A DNA stretch of 64,000 bases from Rhizobium phaseoli (GTDB lineage: Bacteria; Pseudomonadota; Alphaproteobacteria; Rhizobiales; Rhizobiaceae). The position numbers and the translations under genes were made by a program. The notes beneath the pieces were generated by a model. That model saw only the letters and a list, made by a program, of their open reading frames with translations. It was not told the DNA's origin and made no database searches. Shown in pieces: positions 26,642 to 35,121 of the stretch. Positions within the stretch are counted from its first letter, which is position 1. Each line of letters begins with the position of its first letter. The DNA lies in the NCBI RefSeq assembly GCF_010668805.1, contig NZ_WUFT01000001.1:496001-560000 (forward strand), in the 5' to 3' direction.

Positions 26642-27730
26642 ATGGCGGAACCTCGTCCCTTATTGGAAGACCTGCCCAAAACAGGCACCGATCAACACCT
26701 CGCCTCCAATGTGGCTGCGGGGCATCTGGCACTGGTGCCAACCTGGCTTCCATTGGATGTCGCTTCCGGTCCAAGTCATAATTCAGCCGGGAGCGGTGGT
26801 GACGGGATAAGCGAAGGCGTGATCAGCAGCAATGCGTTGGCCGTCTTCATGCCGTCCAATGCGGCTATTGCGGGACCTCATTCGGCTGCCGACGCTTTCC
26901 AGGGCAACGATGCGCTCATCAATCAGCATCCCACCGAAATGGCCGGGATCGGCGGGAATGGTGGAAGCGGCAATGTTGCCATCGGCAGCGGCGATGGTGC
27001 CAGTCATGCCGGCACCGGCGGCAACGGGCTGTTTTATGGCGGACTGGTCAGCACCGAAGTTGCAGTCTTTGCCCCCGTCAATACTGCTGTGGCTGCCGGC
27101 CCCGGCGCGGAGGCTCACGCCGAGCAATCGAACAACGCAATGTTCCTGCAGGGCGCAACGCAGATGGGGGGCATAGGCGGCTCCGGCGGAGACCATAATG
27201 TCGCGACCCATGGCTCGTCGATGAGCCCGGGAACAGCGCTGACATTGACAGGCGACTATTATGCGGGCCACGGCGGCGATGGATATTTCGTCGGCAGCAT
27301 GGTCGACGTGAGCATAGCCATTTTCTCGCCGATCAACATCGCCATCGGCGCCGCGGGCGGCTCGGCGGAGGCTCATCAGACAAACAACGTCATTTTCGAT
27401 CAGGGCACTGTGCAGATCGCAGGCATGGGCGGTAATGGCGGCGGCTTCAACCTGTCGTCGGACACGATTTTTACCGGCAACCATGCGGGTGGCGGTGGCG
27501 GCGACGGATCGTCGACCGGCGCCATGGTCGACGTCAATTTCGGTTATTTCCATCCTATCAACATTGCCGTTCCCGCCGGTGGGACGGCGGACGCCCAACA
27601 GATCGATCATGTTCTCTATGATCAGCATGCGCTTCAGCTGGCCGGCATTGCGGGCCACGGCGGAGAGGGTAACCTCACGGACGCCCACTCGGCGCTCGTC
27701 GACGATATTCTGACTTTCATGCATAGCTAA
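26642..27730 (+). CDS. Four-repeat Gly-rich protein, putative type I secretion substrate
   Basis: A 362-residue protein with no signal peptide. After a 45-residue head come four repeats of about 65 residues (about 46-111, 122-186, 207-270, 281-344), separated by variable linkers. Each has a Gly-rich start (GxGGDG), a hydrophobic stretch ending in F-x-P-x-N, an Ala/Gly segment, then a Gln-containing stretch leading to MAGIGGNGG-x2-N. The last 18 residues (ending ALVDDILTFMHS) are acidic and hydrophobic, as in type I export signals. It is divergent from the exporter operon and shares the AGIGGNGG motif with that operon's first product. Structural or adhesive surface protein is an inference. GGAGACGG precedes the ATG. 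Family not recognised. Confidence 0.8.
   Translation: MAEPRPLLEDLPKTGTDQHLASNVAAGHLALVPTWLPLDVASGPSHNSAGSGGDGISEGVISSNALAVFMPSNAAIAGPHSAADAFQGNDALINQHPTEMAGIGGNGGSGNVAIGSGDGASHAGTGGNGLFYGGLVSTEVAVFAPVNTAVAAGPGAEAHAEQSNNAMFLQGATQMGGIGGSGGDHNVATHGSSMSPGTALTLTGDYYAGHGGDGYFVGSMVDVSIAIFSPINIAIGAAGGSAEAHQTNNVIFDQGTVQIAGMGGNGGGFNLSSDTIFTGNHAGGGGGDGSSTGAMVDVNFGYFHPINIAVPAGGTADAQQIDHVLYDQHALQLAGIAGHGGEGNLTDAHSALVDDILTFMHS
26777..27673 (+). repeat. Four-copy coding repeat in the Gly-rich protein
   Basis: Repeat units at about 26777-26974, 27005-27199, 27260-27451 and 27482-27673. Units 3 and 4 are closest (both contain MVDV and PINIA), unit 1 is most divergent. The DNA copies are clearly diverged, so the duplication is old and held at protein level. 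Confidence 0.75.
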
Positions 27731-27790
27731 AGCATGATGCCGAAAAGCGTGAGCGGTTTTCCCAGGCAAAGCGCGAAGCGCTTTTGCCGG
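27731..27790. repeat. Rhizobial intergenic repeat fragment
   Basis: AAGCATGATGCCGAAAAG followed by a segment with GAGCGGTTTTC and then GCGCGAAGCGC. This opening resembles a short element that recurs between genes in Rhizobium genomes. It starts at the stop of the four-repeat protein gene and could affect 3'-end formation. Confidence 0.45.
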
Positions 27791-28120
27791 TAGTTGCGTG
27801 AAATAATAGACTCCCCACTCGTATCGCGCGGGCTCAACTGCACGAGATTGTTCTTAGTGCCGTTTTTTCAAGCCATATGTTGAATCGCTTCCTCCGCCCG
27901 GTTTTCGACAGAAATACCGACCATTCCCCATGACCATATCGGCATTGTCGGCGCCGGCGCGGTTCCTGAATGAGAAACGATGCCTGCTGGTATTCATGCG
28001 TCATTAGAGCGCAGTTTTCAGTAATCAAAAAGGGTAGTCGGCGAACTCAGGCTTTTGTTGCTTTTGGCGTTTGTCGTTTTGCTGTCGAGGTCTGCGACTG
28101 CTATGAATTGAGAGAGAAAT

Positions 28121-28165
28121 AAAGCTGCATCGATCGGTGGCTCCTTATATCCAGCAGCTTTTTGC
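28121..28165 (+). terminator. Weak hairpin with T run
   Basis: AAAGCTGC (28121-28128) pairs perfectly with GCAGCTTT (28154-28161), which runs into five T (28159-28163); the 25-nt loop is long for a terminator. It could end a transcript entering from the left or be the 3' end of a small RNA. Confidence 0.25.
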
Positions 28166-28196
28166 TTAATAGGTCTATAGCAGATCGGTTGGCTTT

Positions 28197-28301
28197 TCAG
28201 CCTTTGGAAGCTTTGTTGACCCGCTTGCCGTACGTGAATTCGGCGAAGGTTGGAAAGTCTTCAGTGACAAGTCGAATCACCGGATCACGATGAACAAGCA
28301 T
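28197..28301 (-). pseudogene. Possible 34-codon gene fragment
   Basis: From an ATG at 28301 the minus strand reads MLVHRDPVIRLVTEDFPTFA and continues to a stop at 28197. The composition and residue pattern look like real protein, and the frame upstream of the ATG (FAEHIE) also looks coding until an in-frame TAG, so this may be the C-terminal remnant of a lost gene. The family is not recognised. Confidence 0.25.
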
Positions 28302-28435
28302 TTCAATGTGCTCTGCGAACTAAATTATCTTCCACGCAATCTCATAGACTATAAGAATTATCATGAGAGGTCTGAATATTAATATCCGCAATACACTCGC
28401 TTTTTCTCATGACATGTAGTGAGAACAGGCATAAT

Positions 28436-29209
28436 ATGAACAGCTGTTGGGTTGCACATCTTCTGGGGAGCACGCGAGTGTCCGACAGTGCTGGAATAAA
28501 GCGCCGGCGCAATGCACCAACTGTGATCATTATTGAGCATTCTACGCTGGCGCGCACTACCGTGGTGAAGCTTCTTGAGCGTGAACTCACCGGGTGGAAC
28601 TTTATCGATTTGATCTCGACCGAGAGTCTCGATCGGGCGCTTGGAGCCGAGGTGCGTTTGATCGCATTGGATCTGGCGGGCAGAGGTGTTGAGAGCGCCA
28701 GCCTGCGGGATGATCTCGCCGCAATCGCCGCACGTTTTCCTGAGGCTCCTATCACGTTGCTCTCAAGTACGGATGACGCGATCATCGCCCGTCAGGCGCT
28801 CAAGATCGGCATTCGCGGCTTTTTCTCGACTTCACTACCCATCGACATTGCTCTTGCCGGTCTTCGTCTCGTCCTGGCAGGAGGAACATTTTTCCCACAG
28901 CTTTTGGGGGCTGTCACAAACGGCTCAAACGAGCATAGTCCGGCCAGAAACGAGGCCGAAAAAAGCTTGGATGAGAGGACACAGTACTTGGCGCTTGCCG
29001 AGTTCACTCCCCGCGAAGCGGATGTCCTCGCAGAGTTGCAATCCGGCTGTTCAAATAAGGTCATTGCAGGCAAACTCAATTTGTCGGGGCATACGGTGAA
29101 GATGCATCTGCAACACATCATGCGAAAGCTGCAGGCGCAGAACCGTACTGAAGTGGTTGCCCGCTTGATCCAAAGAGCCGCAAGCGGGCCTGACGCCTCG
29201 CCGAGTTAG
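28436..29209 (+). CDS. LuxR/NarL-type regulator with degenerate receiver
   Basis: About 257 residues. The N-terminal part has the fold pattern of a receiver: VIIIEHSTLAR, LIALDLAGRG (candidate Asp) and TLLSST, but the first acidic pair is Glu-His and the conserved Lys position reads GFFSTSLP, so normal phosphorylation is doubtful. The C-terminal LuxR helix-turn-helix is intact (FTPREADVLAELQSGCSNKV, then a recognition helix with SGHTVKMHLQHIMRKL). It follows the secretion locus and is a candidate regulator of it. The ATG at 28436 is used; one at 28409 is the alternative. Confidence 0.82.
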   Translation: MNSCWVAHLLGSTRVSDSAGIKRRRNAPTVIIIEHSTLARTTVVKLLERELTGWNFIDLISTESLDRALGAEVRLIALDLAGRGVESASLRDDLAAIAARFPEAPITLLSSTDDAIIARQALKIGIRGFFSTSLPIDIALAGLRLVLAGGTFFPQLLGAVTNGSNEHSPARNEAEKSLDERTQYLALAEFTPREADVLAELQSGCSNKVIAGKLNLSGHTVKMHLQHIMRKLQAQNRTEVVARLIQRAASGPDASPS

Positions 29210-29351
29210 GCGGTGGATCAGTAGGACCGCCCGCGCGGCAGCTGGTGGTGCATCGAGGGGAGTCTTCATGTCAGCTGGTTTTATTTCGTGAATCCATGAT
29301 GGGAACCGCGAGTCCGGCCGTCCGTTACTTTAGCGAACGGAGGACATGGAC

Positions 29352-29546
29352 ATGCGCAAGAAAAAGGCCATCGTCGAGGCGGCGCTCGAGTCCGAATATG
29401 AGCGCCAGCCGCTGGGGATCATGAATACGGATCAAGCGCTCGAGCTTGAGGATTCCGACGGTCTTGTTTTCAGTCACCCGTATAAAGAGGCCGGCGTGAC
29501 GGATCATTTTGTCGATCAGGATCAATTGCGCCGATTGGTGCAGTAG
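29352..29546 (+). CDS. Small acidic protein of unknown function
   Basis: A 64-residue protein (MRKKKAIVEAALESEYERQP at the start) that becomes acidic and ends HFVDQDQLRRLVQ. No signal peptide or domain is recognised. The ATG at 29352 has GGAGG eight bases upstream; an ATG at 29346 is too close to it. It converges on the SDR gene at 29585, about 40 bp away. Confidence 0.5.
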   Translation: MRKKKAIVEAALESEYERQPLGIMNTDQALELEDSDGLVFSHPYKEAGVTDHFVDQDQLRRLVQ

Positions 29547-29584
29547 ATCTTTTGCGCGTTTGGAAAGACGCGACGCTGTCGACT

Positions 29585-30310
29585 TCACGCAATCATGAAG
29601 CCGCCGTCCACCGGCATCGATATCCCGTTCACCATCGCAGCCTGATCTGAGAGCAGGAAAAGAACGACGTCGGCAATATCGCTCGGCTCGGCGAAGCGGC
29701 CGACCGGAATGCGCTGCTTCATCCCGGCGGCCTTGTCGGGATCGCTCCATGCCTTCACCGCCATTGGCGTCAACGTCACCGTCGGGTGCACGCCGTTCGC
29801 GCGGATGCCGTGCGGCCCAAGTTCCTTTGCCATGACACGCGTCAAGCCGTCCAATCCACCCTTCGACGCACAATATGCAGCGTGGTCGGGGATGCCGATA
29901 AACGACGCGACCGACGAGACGTTGACGATGGCGCCCTTGCGGCCCTCCTTGATCAGGAGGCGGGCATATTCCTGCGCCACGATCATCGGCGCACGTGTGT
30001 TGACCGCCATAAGACGGTCGAATGCTTCGACTGTCGTCTCCAGGAACGGCTGCAATTCGGTCGTGCCGGCGCAGTTGACGAGGAAATCCGCCGGCAGGGC
30101 CGCAATCGCCGCCGCCCTGGTCGCATCGGCGTCGGCGAGATCGACCTGGATGGCGCGGCAGCCGGCTTCCTCTCGCAGGGCGTCGACGTCGGCGGCACTG
30201 CGGGTGAGGGCAACGACACCAGCACCCCGCTCGACGAGCATCCGGGCAATTTCGCGTCCGATGCCCTTTCCCGCTCCGGTAACGATGACGGTCTTTCCAT
30301 TGAAGTCCAT
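29585..30310 (-). CDS. SDR oxidoreductase resembling L-xylulose reductase (DCXR-like)
   Basis: A 241-residue classical short-chain dehydrogenase: TGAGKGIG cofactor motif, NCAG, catalytic Ser in NVSSVASF and YCASK. The C-terminal part (PTVTLTPM, AWSDPDKAAGMKQRIPVGRF, FLLSDQAAMVNG) follows the dicarbonyl/L-xylulose reductase pattern, enzymes that interconvert ketoses and polyols with NADP(H). It is the last gene of the importer operon, directly after the ATPase gene, so it probably acts on the imported polyol or a derived ketose. The ATG at 30310 follows GGAGG; the open frame runs on upstream to 30361. Confidence 0.87.
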   Translation of the reverse strand: MDFNGKTVIVTGAGKGIGREIARMLVERGAGVVALTRSAADVDALREEAGCRAIQVDLADADATRAAAIAALPADFLVNCAGTTELQPFLETTVEAFDRLMAVNTRAPMIVAQEYARLLIKEGRKGAIVNVSSVASFIGIPDHAAYCASKGGLDGLTRVMAKELGPHGIRANGVHPTVTLTPMAVKAWSDPDKAAGMKQRIPVGRFAEPSDIADVVLFLLSDQAAMVNGISMPVDGGFMIA

Positions 30311-30320
30311 GGTTGCCTCC

Positions 30321-31382
30321 TTACAGTCTCTGGCCCGTTTCCCGATCGAAGATATGTGCACGGCGGGGATCGATGTGGAAATAAACCGTCCGTCCGGGAT
30401 CTACCTCGATACGCTCACGGATCAAGGCGTCGATCGGCACACCTTGCGTACGGCCGAAGATCAATGTCTCCGAACCCGTGGGCTCGAACACCGATACCTC
30501 AACCGGAACGCCATCGTCGCCGATCGTGATATGCTCCGGTCTTATGCCATAGGTCACGGCTCTTCCGTCATCCGCATTGGTTTTGTCCAGGGGCAGGGCG
30601 ACGCCCTGGTCGGTGACGACGACTTTCCGGCCGTCGCGTGTCGCGACACGGCCCTGAAGGAAGTTCATCGATGGGCTGCCGATGAAGCCGGCGACGAAGA
30701 GGTTGACCGGGAAGTCGTAAAGATCGAGAGGCTTGCCGATCTGCTCGACCCTGCCGTCGCGCATCACCACGATCTTGTTGGCCATCGTCATCGCCTCGAT
30801 CTGATCGTGGGTGACGTAGACCGTCGTGGTCTTCAGCCGCTGGTGAAGCTCCTTGATTTCAACGCGCATGGTGACGCGAAGTTTGGCGTCGAGATTGGAC
30901 AACGGTTCGTCGAACAGGAAGACCTTCGGATCGCGGACGATGGCGCGGCCCATCGCCACGCGTTGACGCTGCCCGCCCGACAATTGCTTCGGATAGCGGT
31001 CGAGATAACGTGTCAGGTCGAGGATCTCGGCCGCCCTGCCAACCTTCTCGGCGATCTCGGCCTTGGACCGCTTGGCCATCTTCAGCGGAAAGCCCATGTT
31101 CTCGGCCACCGTCTTATGGGGGTAGAGCGCGTAGCTCTGGAAGACCATCGCAATGTCGCGCTCCTTCGGCGGAGCGTTGGTGACGACACGGCCGCCGATC
31201 CGGATGTCGCCGCTGCTGACGGTCTCGAGACCGGCGATCATCCGCAGCAGGGTAGACTTGCCACATCCGGAGGGGCCGACCAGCACGACGAATTCGCCGT
31301 CCTCGATGTCGACGCTGACGCCGTGCATGACCTGAAGCGCGCCATACTTCTTGGTGACGTCGCTAACCTGTACGTTTGCCAA
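30321..31382 (-). CDS. Carbohydrate ABC transporter ATPase (MalK/UgpC/SmoK-like)
   Basis: A 353-residue protein: Walker [18 protein letters not shown]-loop, signature [14 protein letters not shown], Walker [15 protein letters not shown] and the H-loop in [10 protein letters not shown], then a C-terminal TOBE/OB region, typical of the CUT1 sugar importer family. It powers the importer encoded by the three genes upstream, from which it is separated by a 68-residue membrane protein gene. Normal length, all motifs intact. Confidence 0.95.
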   Translation of the reverse strand: MANVQVSDVTKKYGALQVMHGVSVDIEDGEFVVLVGPSGCGKSTLLRMIAGLETVSSGDIRIGGRVVTNAPPKERDIAMVFQSYALYPHKTVAENMGFPLKMAKRSKAEIAEKVGRAAEILDLTRYLDRYPKQLSGGQRQRVAMGRAIVRDPKVFLFDEPLSNLDAKLRVTMRVEIKELHQRLKTTTVYVTHDQIEAMTMANKIVVMRDGRVEQIGKPLDLYDFPVNLFVAGFIGSPSMNFLQGRVATRDGRKVVVTDQGVALPLDKTNADDGRAVTYGIRPEHITIGDDGVPVEVSVFEPTGSETLIFGRTQGVPIDALIRERIEVDPGRTVYFHIDPRRAHIFDRETGQRL

Positions 31383-31438
31383 TGTCGTTCCTCCCTAAAG
31401 CTGCACGGCTTCGTGTCCTTGTGGTGTTCCTCATCGGC

Positions 31439-31645
31439 TCATCCCTTCCAGACGACGTAGACGCCGAGGACTGCCGAAATTGCCGCCGCGAACCATACCG
31501 AAGGCCCGAACGGCTCGATGAACCGCATCCAGAACAGCGAGAGCGCGACCCAGATCACCACCGAGATGAAGAGCCGGTCGAACCAATTCGTTTCGATCGG
31601 CAGAAATCCCGGCTTGCGTTCGTTGTTTCCTGATCGAGACGTCAT
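31439..31645 (-). CDS. Small two-helix membrane protein in the ABC importer operon
   Basis: A 68-residue protein: a polar head, then a hydrophobic segment starting at FISVVIWVALSLFWM and a second one, VWFAAAISAVLGVYVVW. It lies between the permease and ATPase genes with tight spacing (4 bp after the permease stop), which supports a real gene. Such small membrane proteins accompany some rhizobial polyol importers; a stabilising or accessory role is inference. Confidence 0.7.
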   Translation of the reverse strand: MTSRSGNNERKPGFLPIETNWFDRLFISVVIWVALSLFWMRFIEPFGPSVWFAAAISAVLGVYVVWKG

Positions 31646-31649
31646 GGCT

Positions 31650-32486
31650 TCATCCTTTCACCGCACCGAAGGTCAGGCCGGCAACGATGTGACGTTGCAC
31701 CACTGAAAAGACGATGAGCGCCGGAACCAATGTCAGCATCGAGATCGCGGCCATGATGCCCCAGGCCGTGCCTGTGGTCGTCACGTATTCCGACAGGCCG
31801 GTGGTCAGTGTCCGCGCATTGAAGTTGGTGAGGGTCGCCGCCAGCAGGTATTCATTCCACGCAAATACCCAGGTCAGGATCAGCGTCACTGCAAGTCCGG
31901 GCCGCGCTAAGGGAAAGACGATGTCGTAGAGGACGGTCCATGGGCTGGCGCCGTCCATATAGGCCGCCTCGTCCAACTCCTTCGGAATTCCTTCGACGGT
32001 CGGGCGCAGCGTCCAGATGGCGAAGGGAAGGTTGAAGGAGCAGTAGACCAGGATCATGCCCATCCGGGAATCGGCGAGCGAGAAGTCGCCGATCTTGTAG
32101 ACCTGCGTCAGCAGCAGGAAAAGCGGCAGCAGGAAGACCGCCGGCGGCGCCATGCGGTTGGTGATCGTCCAGAAGAAGATGCTTTCCTTGCCCGCGAGGT
32201 CGAAGCGTGTCAGCGCGTAGCAGGCAAAAAAGCCGAGCGTCGTTACCAGCAGCGCATTGCCTGACGAAATGATCATCGAGTTGAGCATGTATCCGCGCAA
32301 GGTCGGATTTGTCAGTACGTCCTGATAGTTCTTCCAGAAGAAGCTGCGGAGAACGACATCGGGCGTCGAGAACAGGTCGAAGGGCTGCTTCACCGATATC
32401 ACGAACAGCCAATAGATCGGGAAAAGCGTCGCGAGGCTTATCAAGGTCCAAAGGACGACCGGAAGCCAGGGGGTCTGAGTCTTCAT
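31650..32486 (-). CDS. Carbohydrate ABC transporter permease (MalG-like)
   Basis: A 278-residue protein with six membrane segments. The cytoplasmic EAA loop, DEAAYMDGASPWTVLYDIVF followed by PLARPG, contacts the ATPase and defines a CUT1 inner-membrane permease of the MalG type. Its start is 4 bp after the stop of the partner permease gene, so they are translationally linked. Confidence 0.93.
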   Translation of the reverse strand: MKTQTPWLPVVLWTLISLATLFPIYWLFVISVKQPFDLFSTPDVVLRSFFWKNYQDVLTNPTLRGYMLNSMIISSGNALLVTTLGFFACYALTRFDLAGKESIFFWTITNRMAPPAVFLLPLFLLLTQVYKIGDFSLADSRMGMILVYCSFNLPFAIWTLRPTVEGIPKELDEAAYMDGASPWTVLYDIVFPLARPGLAVTLILTWVFAWNEYLLAATLTNFNARTLTTGLSEYVTTTGTAWGIMAAISMLTLVPALIVFSVVQRHIVAGLTFGAVKG

Positions 32487-32490
32487 TACC

Positions 32491-33366
32491 TCAACCTCTC
32501 TTCACGCGGGGCGCAATCAGGCCGACGTAGAGCAGCCAGCAGACGACGATGGTGAGGTAAAGGACGATGACGGAGATCGCCGAACCGTAGCCGTAATTCG
32601 TCTTGGGGAAGACTTCCTTGAAAATATGGACGCCGATGTAACGGGTCGATGAACCCGGGCCGCCTCCGGTCAGCATCAGCACCTCGTCGACGGTGCGCAG
32701 CGCGTCCATCAGCCTGATGAACACCGTGGCGAGCAAGGCCGGGCGGATCAAGGGGAGCGTGATGTGCCAGAAGATCTGGCTCTTGCCGGCGCCGTCAATC
32801 TGCGCCTGCTCGAACGGGTCTGACGGGAGCGAGACCAGTGCGGCGATCAGCGAGAGGGTGACGAGCGGCGTCCAGTGCCAGATGTCCATGATCACCGTCA
32901 CGGTGAAGGCCGCGGCAGCACTCTGGCCGATGTTCAGATCGTAGCCGAACCAACTCCTGAGAAGATAGGGAATGATGCCGATCGACGGTGTGGTCATCAG
33001 CTTCCAGACGGAGCCGACGATGATCGGCGCCATGATCAGCGGCAGGGTGTGGATCGTGCGAAACACCGCTTTTCCAGGAAAATCCTTCAGCAGCGCCTGG
33101 GCGAGGATGTAGCCAAGGACCAGCTCCGAGACGACCGCGAAAAAGACGAATGTGAGGGTGATGCCGAGCGAGGCCAGGAATTGGGGATCGAAGACGAGCC
33201 GCCGATAATTGTCAGCCCAATTGAAGATCATGCCCGGATTGGCCGCGAACGGGTTCCATGCATGGAACGAGACCCAGAGGACGTAGATGAACGGAAAGAT
33301 CCCGAACAGCCCCAGGATCACGATGGTCGGTGACAGCAACAGCCACCCGAGCTTCTGCGAATGCAT
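32491..33366 (-). CDS. Carbohydrate ABC transporter permease (MalF-like)
   Basis: A 291-residue protein with six membrane segments and an EAA-type loop (EQAQIDGAGKSQIFWHITLP, then LIRPAL). Partner of the downstream permease in a CUT1 importer. It follows the binding-protein gene after a 97-bp gap holding a strong hairpin. Confidence 0.93.
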   Translation of the reverse strand: MHSQKLGWLLLSPTIVILGLFGIFPFIYVLWVSFHAWNPFAANPGMIFNWADNYRRLVFDPQFLASLGITLTFVFFAVVSELVLGYILAQALLKDFPGKAVFRTIHTLPLIMAPIIVGSVWKLMTTPSIGIIPYLLRSWFGYDLNIGQSAAAAFTVTVIMDIWHWTPLVTLSLIAALVSLPSDPFEQAQIDGAGKSQIFWHITLPLIRPALLATVFIRLMDALRTVDEVLMLTGGGPGSSTRYIGVHIFKEVFPKTNYGYGSAISVIVLYLTIVVCWLLYVGLIAPRVKRG

Positions 33367-33422
33367 CGCCTATCCCCCATTGAACGTTGTGTCGACGTCC
33401 GCCCCATCCAGGAAGCGAAAGA

Positions 33423-33449
33423 TGACGGGTCGTAGGACACGACCCGTCA
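33423..33449 (-). promoter_or_regulatory. Intercistronic stem-loop between binding protein and permease genes
   Basis: TGACGGGTCGT (33423-33433) and ACGACCCGTCA (33439-33449) form a perfect 11-bp stem with a 5-nt loop, 14 bp after the binding-protein stop. No T run follows in the transcript direction. Hairpins here commonly protect the binding-protein mRNA and reduce read-through into the permease genes. Confidence 0.7.
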
Positions 33450-33463
33450 GTTGGGGAGGATGT

Positions 33464-34897
33464 TTATTTGCGATAGCCGAGCGATGTCAGTTCTTCTTCG
33501 GCCTTGGCCGCCATCTGGTCGAGGCCTTCATCGGCACCGATCTTGCCGGTCAGGATGTCGTAGAAGATCGGAGCGGTCGCTTCACGCACCTGCGCATGGA
33601 AGGGGTAGGGAGGAGCGCCGGCGAAGAGCTTGCCCTCATCTTTCAGCATGGTGTAGAAGCCGCCGAGCTTGATATCCATCTCCTTCACCTTCGGATCGTC
33701 GAACGTCGCCTTGTTGGTGATGCGTGGTGCGGCGATGGCCCAGTCGGGCTGCACTTCGTTCTGACCGATGAATTCGAGGAACAGCAGCGACGCTTCCTTG
33801 TTCTTCGAGGTGATCGGCACGCCGAAGGCGCCGCCATCGTAGTAACCGATGTAGCCCTTTCCGGCTTTCGCATCGTCCAACACGCCTGGCTCAAGCGGCG
33901 GCAGAGCGAATCCGACCTTTCCGACGACCTTCGACTGCGCGGCGTCGCTGGCAATCCACGCGGCATTCTCGCCGTAGATCAGCCCCTGGGCGACACGGCC
34001 GGCGGCAAAGGTCGTTGCGGTTTCCGTCCAGGTCGACTGGGTCGATTCCGGCGGTGCGATGTCGCGCAGGTGCAGCCAATATTTCAACGCGGCCTTTGCC
34101 TTGTCGCCGTTCATCGTGCCGCCGTGTTCGACCGTCGCCGCATAATTGTTCTTGGCGTCGATGCCCCAATTGTAGACGCCGAACGTCGGCACGATGGACT
34201 CGAAGAATTCATACCAGGACGCCGGATGGCCCGTATGGGCCTGAGCGGTCGTGCCCCAGAGCTCCATGCCGTTGTCCTTGCCGTACTTCGTGAAGAATTC
34301 GGCGATCTGAGTGTATTCCTCGTGGGTGGTCGCCGGCTTCAGGTCCTTGCCGGTTTCCTTCTTGAAGGCCTCCTTGATCTTCGGATCGTCGAAGAGGTCC
34401 TTGCGATAGAGATAGGTCTTCAGGAAGGCTTCCATCGGCGTGCCGAAGAGATCGCCGCTCGCATCCTTGAAGTAATCGGCGAAGCTGGTGAAGTTCGAGT
34501 CGTCGTAGGTTGGCGCCTTCAGGTCCGGCTGATCCTTCAGCGTCTTGTTGATGTCGACGAGGAAGTTCCTGGCCAGATAGGAGTAGATGATGTCCTGCTC
34601 GATATAGACCATGTCATAGATACCGGTCTTGGCTTCCATGTCCTTGATGGCCTTGTCGTACATCTGGTCCCAGGACGTCGTCTCGATTTCGACCTTGATG
34701 CCGGTCTTCTTTTCGAATTCCGGAGCGAGCACGTTCTTGATGTAGTTCGATGGCGGGGTGCTTTCGGTGACGCCGTGCAGTGTCACACCCTTGTATTTTG
34801 CGCCGGCGTCGGACCAGAAGTCAGCCCAAGCAGGCGAAGCGGTCGTCGCGAGGCCGAGCGTCAGCGCAAGCGCGCTAGCCTTCAAAGCATAGTGCAT
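33464..34897 (-). CDS. Extracellular solute-binding protein of the polyol importer
   Basis: A 477-residue periplasmic protein with a Sec signal peptide ([20 protein letters not shown], cleavage after AWA near residue 26) and the family 1 binding-protein pattern: [38 protein letters not shown] and [13 protein letters not shown]. It delivers a sugar or polyol to the two permeases. The enzyme set around it suggests a hexitol or pentitol ligand. The ATG at 34897 follows GGAGG by seven bases. First gene of the importer operon, divergent from the epimerase. Confidence 0.93.
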   Translation of the reverse strand: MHYALKASALALTLGLATTASPAWADFWSDAGAKYKGVTLHGVTESTPPSNYIKNVLAPEFEKKTGIKVEIETTSWDQMYDKAIKDMEAKTGIYDMVYIEQDIIYSYLARNFLVDINKTLKDQPDLKAPTYDDSNFTSFADYFKDASGDLFGTPMEAFLKTYLYRKDLFDDPKIKEAFKKETGKDLKPATTHEEYTQIAEFFTKYGKDNGMELWGTTAQAHTGHPASWYEFFESIVPTFGVYNWGIDAKNNYAATVEHGGTMNGDKAKAALKYWLHLRDIAPPESTQSTWTETATTFAAGRVAQGLIYGENAAWIASDAAQSKVVGKVGFALPPLEPGVLDDAKAGKGYIGYYDGGAFGVPITSKNKEASLLFLEFIGQNEVQPDWAIAAPRITNKATFDDPKVKEMDIKLGGFYTMLKDEGKLFAGAPPYPFHAQVREATAPIFYDILTGKIGADEGLDQMAAKAEEELTSLGYRK

Positions 34898-34970
34898 TTC
34901 CAATCCTCCCAGAGTGCAGCGAGATCATTTCGCCGGTGCTTTGTGTAGGCGAAAAAAATCGATAGCGCAA

Positions 34971-34995
34971 TATTTGTTGTCTAAACATGCAAATA
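34971..34995. promoter_or_regulatory. Candidate ROK operator, copy 1
   Basis: TATTTG (34971-34976) and CAAATA (34990-34995) form an inverted repeat with a 13-nt spacer, and TATTTGTTGTCT (34971-34982) recurs exactly at 35122-35133. AT-rich TTATTT-type half sites fit operators of ROK-family repressors; a ROK gene lies at 36141. Confidence 0.45.
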
Positions 34996-35121
34996 GATCG
35001 CCTATCCTATTGATTTTCGCGGGAACAAATTTCCCCGGCGACGTGAAAGCGACGGTTATGGGTATAAAATGCTGCATTGCAAAGAAATTTTGCGAAGCAA
35101 CAAAAAGAGAGCGTCTTAATT

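Larger units (their letters stand above)
27731..28435. other. 700-bp region with no clear gene
   Basis: Between the four-repeat protein and the LuxR-type gene, an AT-richer stretch. It holds the repeat fragment at its left end, an open frame of 64 codons on the minus strand (27834-28028) without recognisable content, a hairpin followed by T residues (28121-28165), and a 34-codon minus-strand frame at 28197-28301 that reads like protein. It looks like a scarred region; no functional gene is assigned. Confidence 0.5.

Noticed and set aside
25593..27730. RTX toxin or haemolysin interpretation of the Gly-rich proteins
   Set aside because: The GGxGxDxUx nonapeptide is not present in tandem; Gly-rich motifs differ in spacing and lack the regular Asp.
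27834..28028. 64-codon minus-strand frame
   Set aside because: No ribosome site, composition not protein-like, lies in an apparently scarred intergenic region.
29709..31460. 583-codon plus-strand frame opposite the SDR and ATPase genes
   Set aside because: It spans two genuine genes on the other strand and contains no recognisable domain.
33287..34948. 553-codon plus-strand frame opposite the binding protein
   Set aside because: Antisense shadow of a protein with a clear signal peptide and family pattern.
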